NCBI GenBank assembly: GCA_903875425.1
Contig: CAIQWC010000040.1
Coordinates: 184,058-248,057 of the forward strand
Length of the DNA: 64,000 nt
Origin: an uncultured Actinomycetes bacterium
GTDB lineage: Bacteria; Actinomycetota; Acidimicrobiia; Acidimicrobiales; RAAP-2
Direction of reading: 5' to 3'
Part shown: positions 47,138-56,489 of the stretch, piece by piece
How the letters are laid out: each line of letters begins with the position of its first letter
Numbering within the stretch: position 1 is the stretch's first letter
Notes under the pieces: model-generated
What the model was told of the DNA's origin: nothing
Database searches by the model: none
The model's input: the letters and a program-made list of their open reading frames with translations, nothing else
Position numbers and translations under genes: made by a program

Positions 47138-48391
47138 ATGACGGTGGACACCAATATTGTTTTGCTTTCACGTGTTGTGCACCGCCACCTCGTGGATGAG
47201 GCTGGTGATCGTATCGGTCGCATCGAAGACGTCGTCATTCGACTGGGAGACGTTGCGCACCCGCCGATCGTGGGCCTGGTCGTTCGCTTCGCTGGCCGAG
47301 ACCTCTTTGTGCCCGATCGAAAGATCGGCTCCTTCGCGGAGCGGGAAATTCCTTTTCTTGGTAAGCGAGTTGACCTTCGTCGTTTTGAACGACGAGAGGG
47401 TGAAATTCTCTTGGCTCGAGATTTACTGACGCGGAACTTGATTAATTTCGTAGGCGGCAAGTTAATTCGTGCTCATGACGTGATCCTCGCTGAATCCGAT
47501 GGGACCTGGTCCGTCGTCGGGGTAGACCCTGCACGGCCGGGTCTTGCTGGCAAATTATTCTCGAGAGGCGAGACACATCGAGTAGTTGACTTTGCCTCGA
47601 TCGAGCCCTTCGTCGGTCATGTGCCTACGGCCAAGTTACGAATTCCCTATCGGAAATTAGCCAAGCTGCATCCCGCCCAAATCGCTGACTTGGTGGAAGC
47701 GGCGAGCCATGACGAGGGCGAGGAGATTATTGAAGCGGTAGGCGAAGACGCAGAGCTCGAAGCTGACGTCTTCGAAGAGCTCGACATGACGCACCAAGTT
47801 GAGTTCCTCGAAGGACGAAGCGATGAAGAAGCTGCCCGTATCCTTGACCGCATGGCATCTGATGATGCCGCTGACTTGCTCTTAGAGATTGATCAAGAGC
47901 GGCGTATTCCGGTTCTGGCTTTTCTTGAGCCAACGCAGCAATCTAAGGTCAAGTCCTTGCTGAGCTACAACTCAGAGACTGCTGGTGGTCTGATGAGCCC
48001 TGACTTCGTTGCGGTGGCCGTCTCGGGCGATGTCGCGTCGGCCCTGGAGGCCGTGCGGGACTCATCAGCCCCCTCTGCGGCACTCAATGTCGTCTACGCC
48101 ACGGATGAGGCTGGTCACTTGCTCGGATCAGTCGCGCTTGCCACCTTGGTTCGCAGCGTCGGGAATCTCGCTCTCAGCGAGGTCATCGGCGATGAGCCCA
48201 GTCACGTTCATCCCACGTGGGACCTGCACAGCACTGCGCGTTTAATGTCCGACTTCAATCTCACGGTAGCCCCCGTAGTCGATGAAGAACACAAGACCAT
48301 TCTTGGCGTCGTTACTATCGATGACCTCGTGGAGCAACTCCTGCCACAAGGTTGGCGCCGTGAGTTTGGCATGTCGAGGGTTGAAGAATGA
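47138..48391 (+). CDS. PRC-barrel / MgtE-N / CBS regulatory protein
   Basis: 417 residues, soluble. Two PRC-barrel-like segments (about 5-75 and 90-150), an MgtE_N helical domain (about 165-275: LHPAQIADLVEAASHDEGEEIIEAV, then the acidic ELEADVFEELDMTHQVEFLE), and a pair of CBS domains (about 285-410). This is the cytosolic Mg2+-sensing part of an MgtE channel without its membrane domain. The gene directly downstream encodes an NRAMP-family carrier, so it probably senses Mg2+ and controls that carrier. The ribosome site GGAGATAGGGG precedes the ATG. Confidence 0.88.
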   Translation: MTVDTNIVLLSRVVHRHLVDEAGDRIGRIEDVVIRLGDVAHPPIVGLVVRFAGRDLFVPDRKIGSFAEREIPFLGKRVDLRRFERREGEILLARDLLTRNLINFVGGKLIRAHDVILAESDGTWSVVGVDPARPGLAGKLFSRGETHRVVDFASIEPFVGHVPTAKLRIPYRKLAKLHPAQIADLVEAASHDEGEEIIEAVGEDAELEADVFEELDMTHQVEFLEGRSDEEAARILDRMASDDAADLLLEIDQERRIPVLAFLEPTQQSKVKSLLSYNSETAGGLMSPDFVAVAVSGDVASALEAVRDSSAPSAALNVVYATDEAGHLLGSVALATLVRSVGNLALSEVIGDEPSHVHPTWDLHSTARLMSDFNLTVAPVVDEEHKTILGVVTIDDLVEQLLPQGWRREFGMSRVEE

Positions 48392-48581
48392 CCCCGAAGA
48401 TGCTGTTGATCGAGGAGAGAGGTTCATTCTGAAACCCCCAAGTACCACCTGGCAGGAACAATCCTGCACGGGCATGGCCGCAACGAGGACGGAGATCGCC
48501 TAGGGATCTTGCACGCTCTTTACCTTGTTAGCCGTGCTCGAAAAAACGAGAACGACGACCAAGCAACAAAGGAGGTGAGCA

Positions 48582-50171
48582 GTGTCCACCGATCAACGCA
48601 ATAATGAAGACGAGGCAATTCACGGCGCCTTCGGTACTATTTCCCATCACGATCAGGGGAGTAGACGTTCCTGGAAAGCGAAGCTGCTCACGCTGCTTGC
48701 AATTCTTGGTCCGGGCATCATTGTTATGGTCGGCGATAATGACGCCGGCGGTGTATCCACCTATGCCCAGGCGGGGCAAAACTTTGGGTACTCCCTCCTG
48801 TGGATTCTGCCGCTCCTGATTCCCGTACTATTCGTCAACCAAGAGATGGTGGTGCGCCTCGGTGCGGTTACGGGCATTGGCCATGGCCGACTCATTCGCG
48901 AGCGCTACGGACGTTTCTGGGGCTTTACCGCCGTGATCGATCTCTTTGTATTGAATTTCATGACCATCGTTACGGAGTTTATTGGTGTTGGTCTGGCTCT
49001 TGAGTTCTTCGGTATCTCTCGGTACTACTCAGTCCCCATTGCTGGCCTTCTCTTAATCGCGATGACCACCTCGGGAAGTTTTCGCCGTTGGGAACGATTC
49101 ATGTTCGTCTTCGTCTTCGCGAACTTCCTGGTCATCCCCTTAGCGATCATGGCGCATCCTTCGATGTCACAAATTGGTCGACACCTCGTGATTCCTGGGG
49201 TTCAAGGTGGCGCTACCTCGAACTCGGTGCTGCTCATCATTGCCATCGTGGGAACCACGGTGGCACCATGGCAGTTATTCTTTCAACAATCCAACATCAT
49301 CGACAAGAAGATCTCTCCACGCTGGATTAACTACGAGCGGGCTGATACCGGTATTGGTTCAGTTATCACCGTGTTTGTCGCCACGCTGCTGGTCGCAACC
49401 ACGGCTGCGGCCTTTAGTCACACATCGCTCTTCGGCCATTTTACTGACGCTCTCGGCGTCGCCAATGGACTCAAGGTACATCTCGGTTACTGGTCCGGGG
49501 CATTCTTCGCCATTGTCTTGCTCAATGCTTCCATTATTGGAGCCGCTGCGGTCACGCTCTCTACTGCCTATGCCTTCGGTGATCTGGGCAAGAAGCATCT
49601 GAGTTTGAATCTCAAGGTTCGTGAAGCCAAGGGGTTCTACGGCGGCTTCGCGGCGCTGGTACTCGTTGCTGTTGGCGTTGTACTCACCCCGGGTGCTCCG
49701 CTGGGGATCATTGTTACTGCCGTGCAGGCCCTCGCCGGCTTACTCTTACCCTTAGCGACGGTGTTCTTACTCTTGCTCTGTAATGATGCTGACGTGCTAG
49801 GCCCCTGGGTGAATCGTCGCTTGCTGAACGTCGTTGCTACCGTGATTGTCTCGGTCCTCGTCGTGCTCTCGCTGATCTTGATGACCACCACGGTGTTCCC
49901 TCATATCAACGTCGTGAGCTTGTCCTCGTGGTTGGGACTCGCGCTCATCGCGATCTTGGTGATGAGCGGCTCGTTCTGGTTTCTTCGTAGGGCCAGTAGT
50001 CCGGCTAAACCATCCTTCGAGGCTCGTAGTACCTGGCGCATGCCACAGGCGGTACTGCTTGATCGTCCAGCCTTAGTTGGCTGGCGTCGTGTGGTACTTG
50101 GTGGCCTCTTTATCTACCTAGTCCTCTCTGTCATTCTCCTCGTGGTTAAAGCTGCTCAGCTCGCGCACTGA
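48582..50171 (+). CDS. NRAMP-family carrier with Mg-transporter-like (NRMT) site
   Basis: 529 residues, about eleven to twelve helices, SLC11 fold. Helix 1 is GDNDAGGVSTYAQAGQNFGYS: the canonical DPGN of Mn/Fe carriers becomes D54-A55-G56-G57, so the metal-binding Asn is Gly. In helix 6 the canonical A-x-x-M-P-H reads T225-T-V-A228-P-W, so the soft-metal Met is Ala. These substitutions match those described for NRAMP-related Mg2+ transporters rather than Mn2+/Fe2+ ones. The upstream gene encodes an MgtE-type sensor. The 190-base gap before it has a hairpin (CAGGA/TCCTG) and a strong AAAGGAGGTGAG ribosome site. GTG start. Confidence 0.88.
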   Translation: MSTDQRNNEDEAIHGAFGTISHHDQGSRRSWKAKLLTLLAILGPGIIVMVGDNDAGGVSTYAQAGQNFGYSLLWILPLLIPVLFVNQEMVVRLGAVTGIGHGRLIRERYGRFWGFTAVIDLFVLNFMTIVTEFIGVGLALEFFGISRYYSVPIAGLLLIAMTTSGSFRRWERFMFVFVFANFLVIPLAIMAHPSMSQIGRHLVIPGVQGGATSNSVLLIIAIVGTTVAPWQLFFQQSNIIDKKISPRWINYERADTGIGSVITVFVATLLVATTAAAFSHTSLFGHFTDALGVANGLKVHLGYWSGAFFAIVLLNASIIGAAAVTLSTAYAFGDLGKKHLSLNLKVREAKGFYGGFAALVLVAVGVVLTPGAPLGIIVTAVQALAGLLLPLATVFLLLLCNDADVLGPWVNRRLLNVVATVIVSVLVVLSLILMTTTVFPHINVVSLSSWLGLALIAILVMSGSFWFLRRASSPAKPSFEARSTWRMPQAVLLDRPALVGWRRVVLGGLFIYLVLSVILLVVKAAQLAH

Positions 50172-50174
50172 TCA

Positions 50175-51011
50175 TTGGTACCGGTCTTGCCTCGTCTCCT
50201 CCTCGTCCATGCCCACCCTGATGATGAGTCACTCTTTAGTGCACTCCTCACCTTGAGAGCAAAACAACAGGGTTGGTGGGTTACGCTCGCCACGATGACC
50301 GACGGTCGGTTTGGTTTTGATCCCAGCGGTCGAGAGAGCATCGATACAGCCCACGATCCTGACGCCACCGCACAACGTCGACATGACGAACTCGTGGCTG
50401 CGGCGGCAGTACTTGGCATTGACGAACTGGTCGAGGCGGCGTACCACGATTCGGGTATGGCTGGATGGCCGACGAACCAAGTGAGCGAAGCGTTGGCGCA
50501 GAGACCCCTAGCTGAGCTCGTCGAAGTAGTGGGTCGCCTCATTGATGCCAGCCAAAGCGACCTTGTGGTGACCTACGGCCCTGATGGTTTCTATGGTCAC
50601 CCCGACCACCTTGCTTGCTATAGAGCAGTCGACGGCGCTATGGCGCTTCGCCCTTCTATAACGGCGTTAGCGCCGGTGGTCGCGTCGGGGTCGCTTGACA
50701 TGTTGTCAGCGCACTTGCGCGCCACGGGAGCTCGGCTGCCTGATTGGCTGGGTCAAGGCCTCGTCCCTGGGGTGGCCCGATCCGAGATTGCAGGAAGCGT
50801 CAGCAACGTGGCTTTTTCCCGCGACAAGCAAACGGCTTTAGGGCAGCATCGCTCGCAGCACGACAATGATCTCTTCGCACAGCTCGATGACGACGCTTTC
50901 TTTTCGGTACTTGGTACCGAGTACTACCAAGTGCTCTATCAAGGAAGTGATGAGTCCCTCGCCTTAGCGCTCAGCCTCTTGGATAACACCTCTAACCTGA
51001 TCCCATCATGA
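50175..51011 (+). CDS. PIG-L family deacetylase, paralogue 1
   Basis: 278 residues, LmbE/PIG-L zinc amidohydrolase. Zinc motif HAHPDDES near residue 12 and FYGHPDHLA near residue 140. Family members deacetylate GlcNAc-inositol (MshB) or cleave mycothiol conjugates (Mca). The start is a TTG at 50175, the only reasonable one before the conserved strand LLLVHAHPDD. It overlaps paralogue 2 by four bases. Divergent enough from it that the substrate could differ. Confidence 0.85.
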   Translation: MVPVLPRLLLVHAHPDDESLFSALLTLRAKQQGWWVTLATMTDGRFGFDPSGRESIDTAHDPDATAQRRHDELVAAAAVLGIDELVEAAYHDSGMAGWPTNQVSEALAQRPLAELVEVVGRLIDASQSDLVVTYGPDGFYGHPDHLACYRAVDGAMALRPSITALAPVVASGSLDMLSAHLRATGARLPDWLGQGLVPGVARSEIAGSVSNVAFSRDKQTALGQHRSQHDNDLFAQLDDDAFFSVLGTEYYQVLYQGSDESLALALSLLDNTSNLIPS

Positions 51012-51823
51012 CCGCACCTTGCATTGTCTTCGTCCACGCTCATCCCGATGACGAGGCTTCCTCGACAGGGGCTACGATCGCCAAACTCCACGCCGAAGGG
51101 GTTCGGACTGTTCTGGTTACCTGCACAGGCGGCGAACTAGGCGATAGTCCAGCGGGCGTTACACCTGAACACGACGATCACGATACGGATGAGGTTGCAG
51201 CCCACCGAAGGGAAGAACTTGAAGAGGCCTGCAAGATCTTGGGGGTAGATCGCTTGGTCATGCTTGGCTACCACGACTCAGGGATGATGGGTTGGCCGAG
51301 TAACGATCGACCCGATTGTTTTTGGCAAGCGTCGGTGGAAGAAGCCGGGAATCGACTGGCAGCGATCATCGCCGAAGAGCATCCGCTTGCAGTCGTGACC
51401 TACGATGAAAAAGGCTTCTACGGCCATCCCGATCACATCCAAGCGAATCGCATTACTCGTGCTGCGCTGTCGCACTTCGACCAAGCGCCAGCGCTCTTCT
51501 ACCCGGTTTTGCCTATGAGTCGTGCGCGTGCATTCGCTGACATGCCTCGACCAGAAGGCTTGGAAAGTGATGGACCCAGCATGGAAGAGATGGAAGCCAT
51601 CGCGACACCTGATGATCAAGTAGTCGTCATCGTTGACGGCCGTGCTTTTGTCGGCCTCAAGCGCAAAGCGCTCCAAGCCCATGCATCGCAGACTGAATCG
51701 TCATTCTTCCTCACCATGCCAGAAGCCATTTTCGAACAGGTCTTTGGTTTCGAGGCATACGCCCAACCGGGCCATAGCGGGGGCCCAGTCCGTGATTCCC
51801 TTGTAGGTTCGTCGATCCTCTAG
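51008..51823 (+). CDS. PIG-L family deacetylase, mycothiol conjugate amidase-like
   Basis: 271 residues. [18 protein letters not shown] and the second zinc motif [12 protein letters not shown]; also TCTGGELGD and [14 protein letters not shown], which match Mca/MshB enzymes of actinobacteria more closely than paralogue 1 does. Probable role: cleavage of mycothiol S-conjugates or mycothiol synthesis. No mshA or mshC is in the window. Its stop overlaps the end of the convergent ahcY by four bases. Confidence 0.87.
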   Translation: MTAPCIVFVHAHPDDEASSTGATIAKLHAEGVRTVLVTCTGGELGDSPAGVTPEHDDHDTDEVAAHRREELEEACKILGVDRLVMLGYHDSGMMGWPSNDRPDCFWQASVEEAGNRLAAIIAEEHPLAVVTYDEKGFYGHPDHIQANRITRAALSHFDQAPALFYPVLPMSRARAFADMPRPEGLESDGPSMEEMEAIATPDDQVVVIVDGRAFVGLKRKALQAHASQTESSFFLTMPEAIFEQVFGFEAYAQPGHSGGPVRDSLVGSSIL

Positions 51824-53265
51824 TAGCGGTAGGTGTCAGGTTTGAAGGGACCCTCAGCACTGAGGCCGAGGTACTCGGCTTGGCTGGGGAGCAGATTCGT
51901 CAGGGTCACCCCAAGAGAGTCGAGGTGGAGCCGGGCGACCTTTTCGTCTAGGTGCTTGGGGAGTACGTAGACACCAACGGGATATTCGTTGATGTTGGTG
52001 TGCAACTCAATTTGGGCCATCACCTGGTTGGTAAAACTGGCCGACATAACAAAGCTGGGGTGGCCGGTGGCATTACCAAGGTTTAGCAATCGGCCTTCGG
52101 ACAAGATGATGATGGAGTGGCCATCGGGAAAGGTGAACTCATCAACCTGGGGCTTAATGGTGATGCGTCGAACGCCCGGTGTAGCGGCGAGACCAACCAT
52201 GTCGATTTCGTTGTCAAAGTGACCAATATTGCCAACGATGGCTTGGTGCTTCATCGCGGCCATGTGCTCGACGCGGACCACATCTTTGTTGCCAGTAGCG
52301 GTGATAATGATGTCAGCGCGGGTAATGGCGTCTTCGAGGGTCGTTACCTCGTAGCCGTCCATGGCTGCTTGGAGCGCGCAGATGGGGTCAATTTCAGTGA
52401 TGATGACGCGAGCCCCCTGGCCACGAAGTGACTCGGCGCAACCTTTACCAACATCGCCGTATCCACACACGACCGCCACCTTGCCGCCGATGAGTACATC
52501 GGTGGCTCGGTTGATGCCGTCGACCAGACTATGGCGGCAACCGTACTTATTGTCAAACTTTGACTTCGTTACGGCGTCATTGACATTGATAGCGGGGAAT
52601 AGCAACTCGCCGGAGCGCTGCATTTCGTAGAGGCGGTGGACGCCCGTAGTTGTCTCCTCGCTCACTCCTGTAATGGAGTTGGCGGCAGCCGTAAAACGAC
52701 TCGGGCTCTCAGCGATGAGGGTCTTGATGAGACCGAGTACCACGGTGTACTCCTCAGAGTCGGCGTTCGTAGGGTCGGGAACGACGCCGGCTTTTTCAAA
52801 TTCAAGTCCCTTGTGAATCAGCAGGGTTGCATCTCCACCATCGTCCAAGATGGCAGTCGGGCCGTCTTCGCCAGGCCAGCGAAGTGCTTGATCGGTGCAC
52901 CACCAATACTCATCGAGGGTCTCGCCCTTCCACGCAAAAACAGGCACACCCTTGGGCTCATCGACGCTTCCATCGGGTCCAACGACGACAGCTGCGGCTG
53001 CGTGGTCTTGGGTTGAAAAGATGTTGCAACTAGCCCACCGCACGTCGGCGCCCAGAGCGACCAGAGTTTCAATCAAGACCGCCGTCTGAATCGTCATGTG
53101 CAGACTGCCGGTGATGCGGGCACCTTTGAGCGGTTGGCTCGTGCCGAATTCAGCTCTCATAGCCATGAGGCCAGGCATTTCGTGTTCGGCGAGACGAATC
53201 TCGTTACGGCCGAATTCAGCAAGGCTCAGGTCAGCGACCTTGAAGTCGAAAGTGTTGGCGGACAT
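51820..53265 (-). CDS. ahcY: S-adenosylhomocysteinase
   Basis: Hydrolyses S-adenosylhomocysteine to adenosine and homocysteine, with bound NAD. 481 residues from the ATG at 53265, which has an AGAGGAGCC ribosome site; a longer frame to 53346 has no family similarity. Seen: [40 protein letters not shown] site [18 protein letters not shown], and the C-terminal [16 protein letters not shown] and [10 protein letters not shown] looked for an SAH or SAM riboswitch in the upstream gap and saw none. Confidence 0.97.
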   Translation of the reverse strand: MSANTFDFKVADLSLAEFGRNEIRLAEHEMPGLMAMRAEFGTSQPLKGARITGSLHMTIQTAVLIETLVALGADVRWASCNIFSTQDHAAAAVVVGPDGSVDEPKGVPVFAWKGETLDEYWWCTDQALRWPGEDGPTAILDDGGDATLLIHKGLEFEKAGVVPDPTNADSEEYTVVLGLIKTLIAESPSRFTAAANSITGVSEETTTGVHRLYEMQRSGELLFPAINVNDAVTKSKFDNKYGCRHSLVDGINRATDVLIGGKVAVVCGYGDVGKGCAESLRGQGARVIITEIDPICALQAAMDGYEVTTLEDAITRADIIITATGNKDVVRVEHMAAMKHQAIVGNIGHFDNEIDMVGLAATPGVRRITIKPQVDEFTFPDGHSIIILSEGRLLNLGNATGHPSFVMSASFTNQVMAQIELHTNINEYPVGVYVLPKHLDEKVARLHLDSLGVTLTNLLPSQAEYLGLSAEGPFKPDTYRY

Positions 53266-53391
53266 CGTTGGCTCCTCTGGGGATCGTTGGGGCCGAATCT
53301 CGCCCATGTATCGACGGATGTTCTTCGGCACGATTAGGTTAGTCACGTTGGCCTCGAGTGTGGCCTATCCCGAGGGTTGGTTGTTTAAAAC

Positions 53392-54933
53392 TTGTCGCTA
53401 TCGATTTCCGCCATCATCACCTTCCACCACGAAGGCGCCCTAGCCCATCCGACCTTGCGGTCGGTGGCTGCCGCAGTCGAGCGGGCCGAGGCCGCAGGGG
53501 TGGCCGTTGAGGTAGTGGTAGTCCTTGACCGCCCCGATGAGGCCACCAGAACCGCAGTTGCAAGCAGCGTGGCCCATCTCCTTCCCCAAGCCCAGATGCT
53601 TGCGTCTTATTTCGGGGATCAGGCGGAGTCGCGAAACGAGGCGATTAGCAAGGCTTCAGGTGACCTCGTGGCCCTGATTGACGGAGATGACCTCATCGGC
53701 GAGTCCTGGCTCAGCGAGGCCTCGAAGGCCCTCGAGTCCTGGGGTCCCCGCGTGGTGGTGCATCCTTCGGTGTGTTTGATGTTTGAAGATCAGCCAATGC
53801 ATCCGCCTGTGGCGTGGATAATTCAAGATTCGCGGAGCCGAGATTTCAATTTCTCGATGCTGGCTCAGCAGAATGCATGGCCGGCCTGTGTCGCGCTGTA
53901 TCGATCCACGGCTCTTGAATTTCCGTTTGTGGCCACGCCAAATGAGGAAGGATTTGCTGCTGAAGACCTTCATTGGAATCTAACCTTGCTTGGCGCGGGT
54001 GTCCACCATGCTCCGGTGCCTCAAACAAGTTACTTCTATCGAATCCGAGGTCACCAATCAAATCTCCGTAAAGGCCGCCCTATACGACCCGTGGCCGTAC
54101 TTCGCGATTCATCGCTCCTTCGATCCCTCGGACGCTTTGAGGTATCAGGGAAAAAGCCCGCAGTGCCGGTACCCCTTGTTAAGCGAAAGTGGTTCATGAG
54201 TGCCGTCTATGAGGTTTTAGATCTCATGAAACTTCTTGAGGATCGCTTGGCGCCACGACGAGCAAAGCGACGCAGGGATCGTGATGCGGCCACTTCGCGG
54301 GTTGCGATAGCGAGTGAGGCATGGTTTTTAAAGGCCGTAGACGCTGCAGCTCGAATCGAGCCCCGTTTGGCTACGGGCATGGGGCATAGCTATGCCATGC
54401 ACCAAGTCACCAACCAGGCAGATCCCTTTAGCGATCTTTACTGGGAATTCGTTGACTACCTCGGCTCTGAACTTGACTCGCTTGTCATTGCCGAAGATGA
54501 CGCACACCTGCCTCATGGCGAGATGGGAGTCACCATGGTGACTACTGCGTCGGGTTCTGGACGAGTGGCAACGCTTGGCCAGAAACTGGCTCATTTGAGC
54601 GACCCACACTTCAGTGCTGACCGACTCATTGCCGTGATCGTTACGCAGCTCACCCCGGCAACACTGAAGATTCATGCTTCCTCCTTGGCCTGGAGAGCGA
54701 TGCTGCGCTGGGGTTTAGCGATGAGCCAATCCAGCGAGATTTCCGTGGTGATTTCAGCGAGTGACCTTCGAGATGATCGCTATTTCCTCCCCGAAGAAGT
54801 GCTTCGAATACGAGAAATTGTTCCTTTTCTTTCGGCCATCGTTGTAGAGAATCAAGCGATGGCGTCGATACTCACGGAGATCTACGGCGTAGACGAAAAT
54901 CTGGTCTCCGTAGGAATAGGGGAGGCGGGGTAG
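53392..54933 (+). CDS. Glycosyltransferase family 2, paralogue 1
   Basis: 513 residues. N-terminal GT-A domain (about 1-240): SAIITFHHEGALAHPTLRS, VEVVVVLDRPDEAT and the metal site IDGDDLIGESW. A C-terminal region of about 250 residues follows and is not a recognised domain. The start is a TTG at 53392, needed to keep the first strand; no ribosome site is evident. Shares the whole layout with the next gene, to which it is joined by a one-base overlap. Substrate unknown; likely surface polysaccharide or glycolipid. Confidence 0.8.
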   Translation: MSLSISAIITFHHEGALAHPTLRSVAAAVERAEAAGVAVEVVVVLDRPDEATRTAVASSVAHLLPQAQMLASYFGDQAESRNEAISKASGDLVALIDGDDLIGESWLSEASKALESWGPRVVVHPSVCLMFEDQPMHPPVAWIIQDSRSRDFNFSMLAQQNAWPACVALYRSTALEFPFVATPNEEGFAAEDLHWNLTLLGAGVHHAPVPQTSYFYRIRGHQSNLRKGRPIRPVAVLRDSSLLRSLGRFEVSGKKPAVPVPLVKRKWFMSAVYEVLDLMKLLEDRLAPRRAKRRRDRDAATSRVAIASEAWFLKAVDAAARIEPRLATGMGHSYAMHQVTNQADPFSDLYWEFVDYLGSELDSLVIAEDDAHLPHGEMGVTMVTTASGSGRVATLGQKLAHLSDPHFSADRLIAVIVTQLTPATLKIHASSLAWRAMLRWGLAMSQSSEISVVISASDLRDDRYFLPEEVLRIREIVPFLSAIVVENQAMASILTEIYGVDENLVSVGIGEAG

Positions 54934-56483
54934 TGGCCGAGATCAGTTTGGTCGTCAACGCACACCGTGAAGGCTCTGGCGCTCACCCAACGATTCGCTC
55001 CTTGATCGCCATGCTTGCACAAGCCACTGCCTCTGGACTGAGCGTTGAAGTTGTGGTGGTTTTCGACCGCAGCGATGACGCGACTCGGTTTCAAATAGGA
55101 GCGTTACGACGCTACGTTGATCCGTCGCTACTTGTCGTGGTCGAGGTGGACGAAGGCGATCTCGGCGCTGCTCGTATGCACGGCGTTGCCGCTAGTTCAT
55201 CGGAACATATTGCATGGTGTGATGCGGACGATCTCTACAGTGCTTCGTGGCTAACGAGCGCCGTGACAGCGCTACGGGAGGCAAAACGAGATGTCGTTGT
55301 TCACCCTGCATGGCTTTTCAGTTTCGGCCAACGCTGCGATCGTATCGAGATTCTCCCGTCCGAGGGGTCGGATCTTGATCTTGGCATCATGCCCGCTTTT
55401 AATCCGTGGACGTCAATGGCAGCGACGACGAGAACCGTTCTTGAAGCACATCCCTTTACGCGTAACGCCTTAGAGGAAGGTTTTGGCCCCGAAGATTGGC
55501 ATTGGAATCTCGAAACGCTGTTTGCTGGCGTGGCTCATCTGGTCGCTCCAGAGACCGCCGTGTTCTACCGTGTGAAGCACGATGGTTCGCTATGGCAATC
55601 GCAAGCGACGCGAGGGGTGACCTTACGACCTACTCCACTGCTCAGCGATCCTGAATGGGCGCAGCGTTACGCCGCGATTGCGGTTGGTAATGGCGAAGAA
55701 GCGCCCATGAGCCGCACACAACGATTTGCACAACGGTTTCCTGCTCTCACCTTGCCGATCCGTTTGGCTACGAGGAAATTTCGACCGGTACCGGCGTCTT
55801 CTACGCCGAGCGACCAGGGTGCAGAATCATGGATGCTCGCTGCTTTCGAAGCAGCAATTGCTTGTGAGCCAGCAATTCCCCCCCTGGCGTTCTACCTCTC
55901 GCAGGGACCAGCGTGGCGAGCACGCTTTGACGCATACTGCTCGTCGTATTGGAAGGCGGTAGCGGTACTCGGTCGAAATATCGATCGACTCTTCGTCGTC
56001 TCGAAGCACCTTGACGATGATGAAGTTGCCTTTGTCAACTGCTACGCGTCTGACCATCCAGAGGAAACGGTTGGACTGTGGTGCGAATATCCCGACGAAG
56101 GACTCATGGCTCGTCTCCATCCTTTGATACGAGCGGTGAGCGCGACCATGGACATGGAACCGCGAAATGGGGGCGCGCGTTCTGGCGAACGCCTGCTTGC
56201 CACGCTGGTGGTGCAATTGCGGCCCGAAGTGCTTCATGTTTTGCACAGCGCCGTAGGTCACCGGGCCCTAGCCACCTTCAGCGCCGCAATGCTAAAACAC
56301 TCGAACCTTGAACTTAGGTTACGGCCCATCGCGACGGATACCCATGGCGCTCCCATGTCTTGGTATTTTGATTACCCGACGGATCCGTCAAGACTTCAAG
56401 AAATCACCGTGGCGTCCCAGGCGGACGCTGATCTCATCTCGGACATTACCGGTGCTGATCTCGCACACTTTCAGGTCCGCTGA
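54933..56483 (+). CDS. Glycosyltransferase family 2, paralogue 2
   Basis: 516 residues, full-length paralogue of the previous gene: SLVVNAHREGSGAHPTIRSL, VEVVVVFDRSDDATR and the metal site CDADDLYSASW, and FGPEDWHWNLETLFAGVAH matching FAAEDLHWNLTLLGAGVHH. The pair arose by tandem duplication and diverged strongly. GTG start right at the stop of paralogue 1 (TAGTG). Ends seven bases before the convergent ychF stop. Confidence 0.82.
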   Translation: MAEISLVVNAHREGSGAHPTIRSLIAMLAQATASGLSVEVVVVFDRSDDATRFQIGALRRYVDPSLLVVVEVDEGDLGAARMHGVAASSSEHIAWCDADDLYSASWLTSAVTALREAKRDVVVHPAWLFSFGQRCDRIEILPSEGSDLDLGIMPAFNPWTSMAATTRTVLEAHPFTRNALEEGFGPEDWHWNLETLFAGVAHLVAPETAVFYRVKHDGSLWQSQATRGVTLRPTPLLSDPEWAQRYAAIAVGNGEEAPMSRTQRFAQRFPALTLPIRLATRKFRPVPASSTPSDQGAESWMLAAFEAAIACEPAIPPLAFYLSQGPAWRARFDAYCSSYWKAVAVLGRNIDRLFVVSKHLDDDEVAFVNCYASDHPEETVGLWCEYPDEGLMARLHPLIRAVSATMDMEPRNGGARSGERLLATLVVQLRPEVLHVLHSAVGHRALATFSAAMLKHSNLELRLRPIATDTHGAPMSWYFDYPTDPSRLQEITVASQADADLISDITGADLAHFQVR

Positions 56484-56489
56484 AGGGAT

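Noticed and set aside
48392..48581. M-box or manganese riboswitch before the NRAMP gene
   Set aside because: A hairpin is present but the conserved cores of both riboswitch classes are absent.
53266..53391. SAH or SAM riboswitch upstream of ahcY
   Set aside because: No conserved core seen; a plain ribosome site explains the start.
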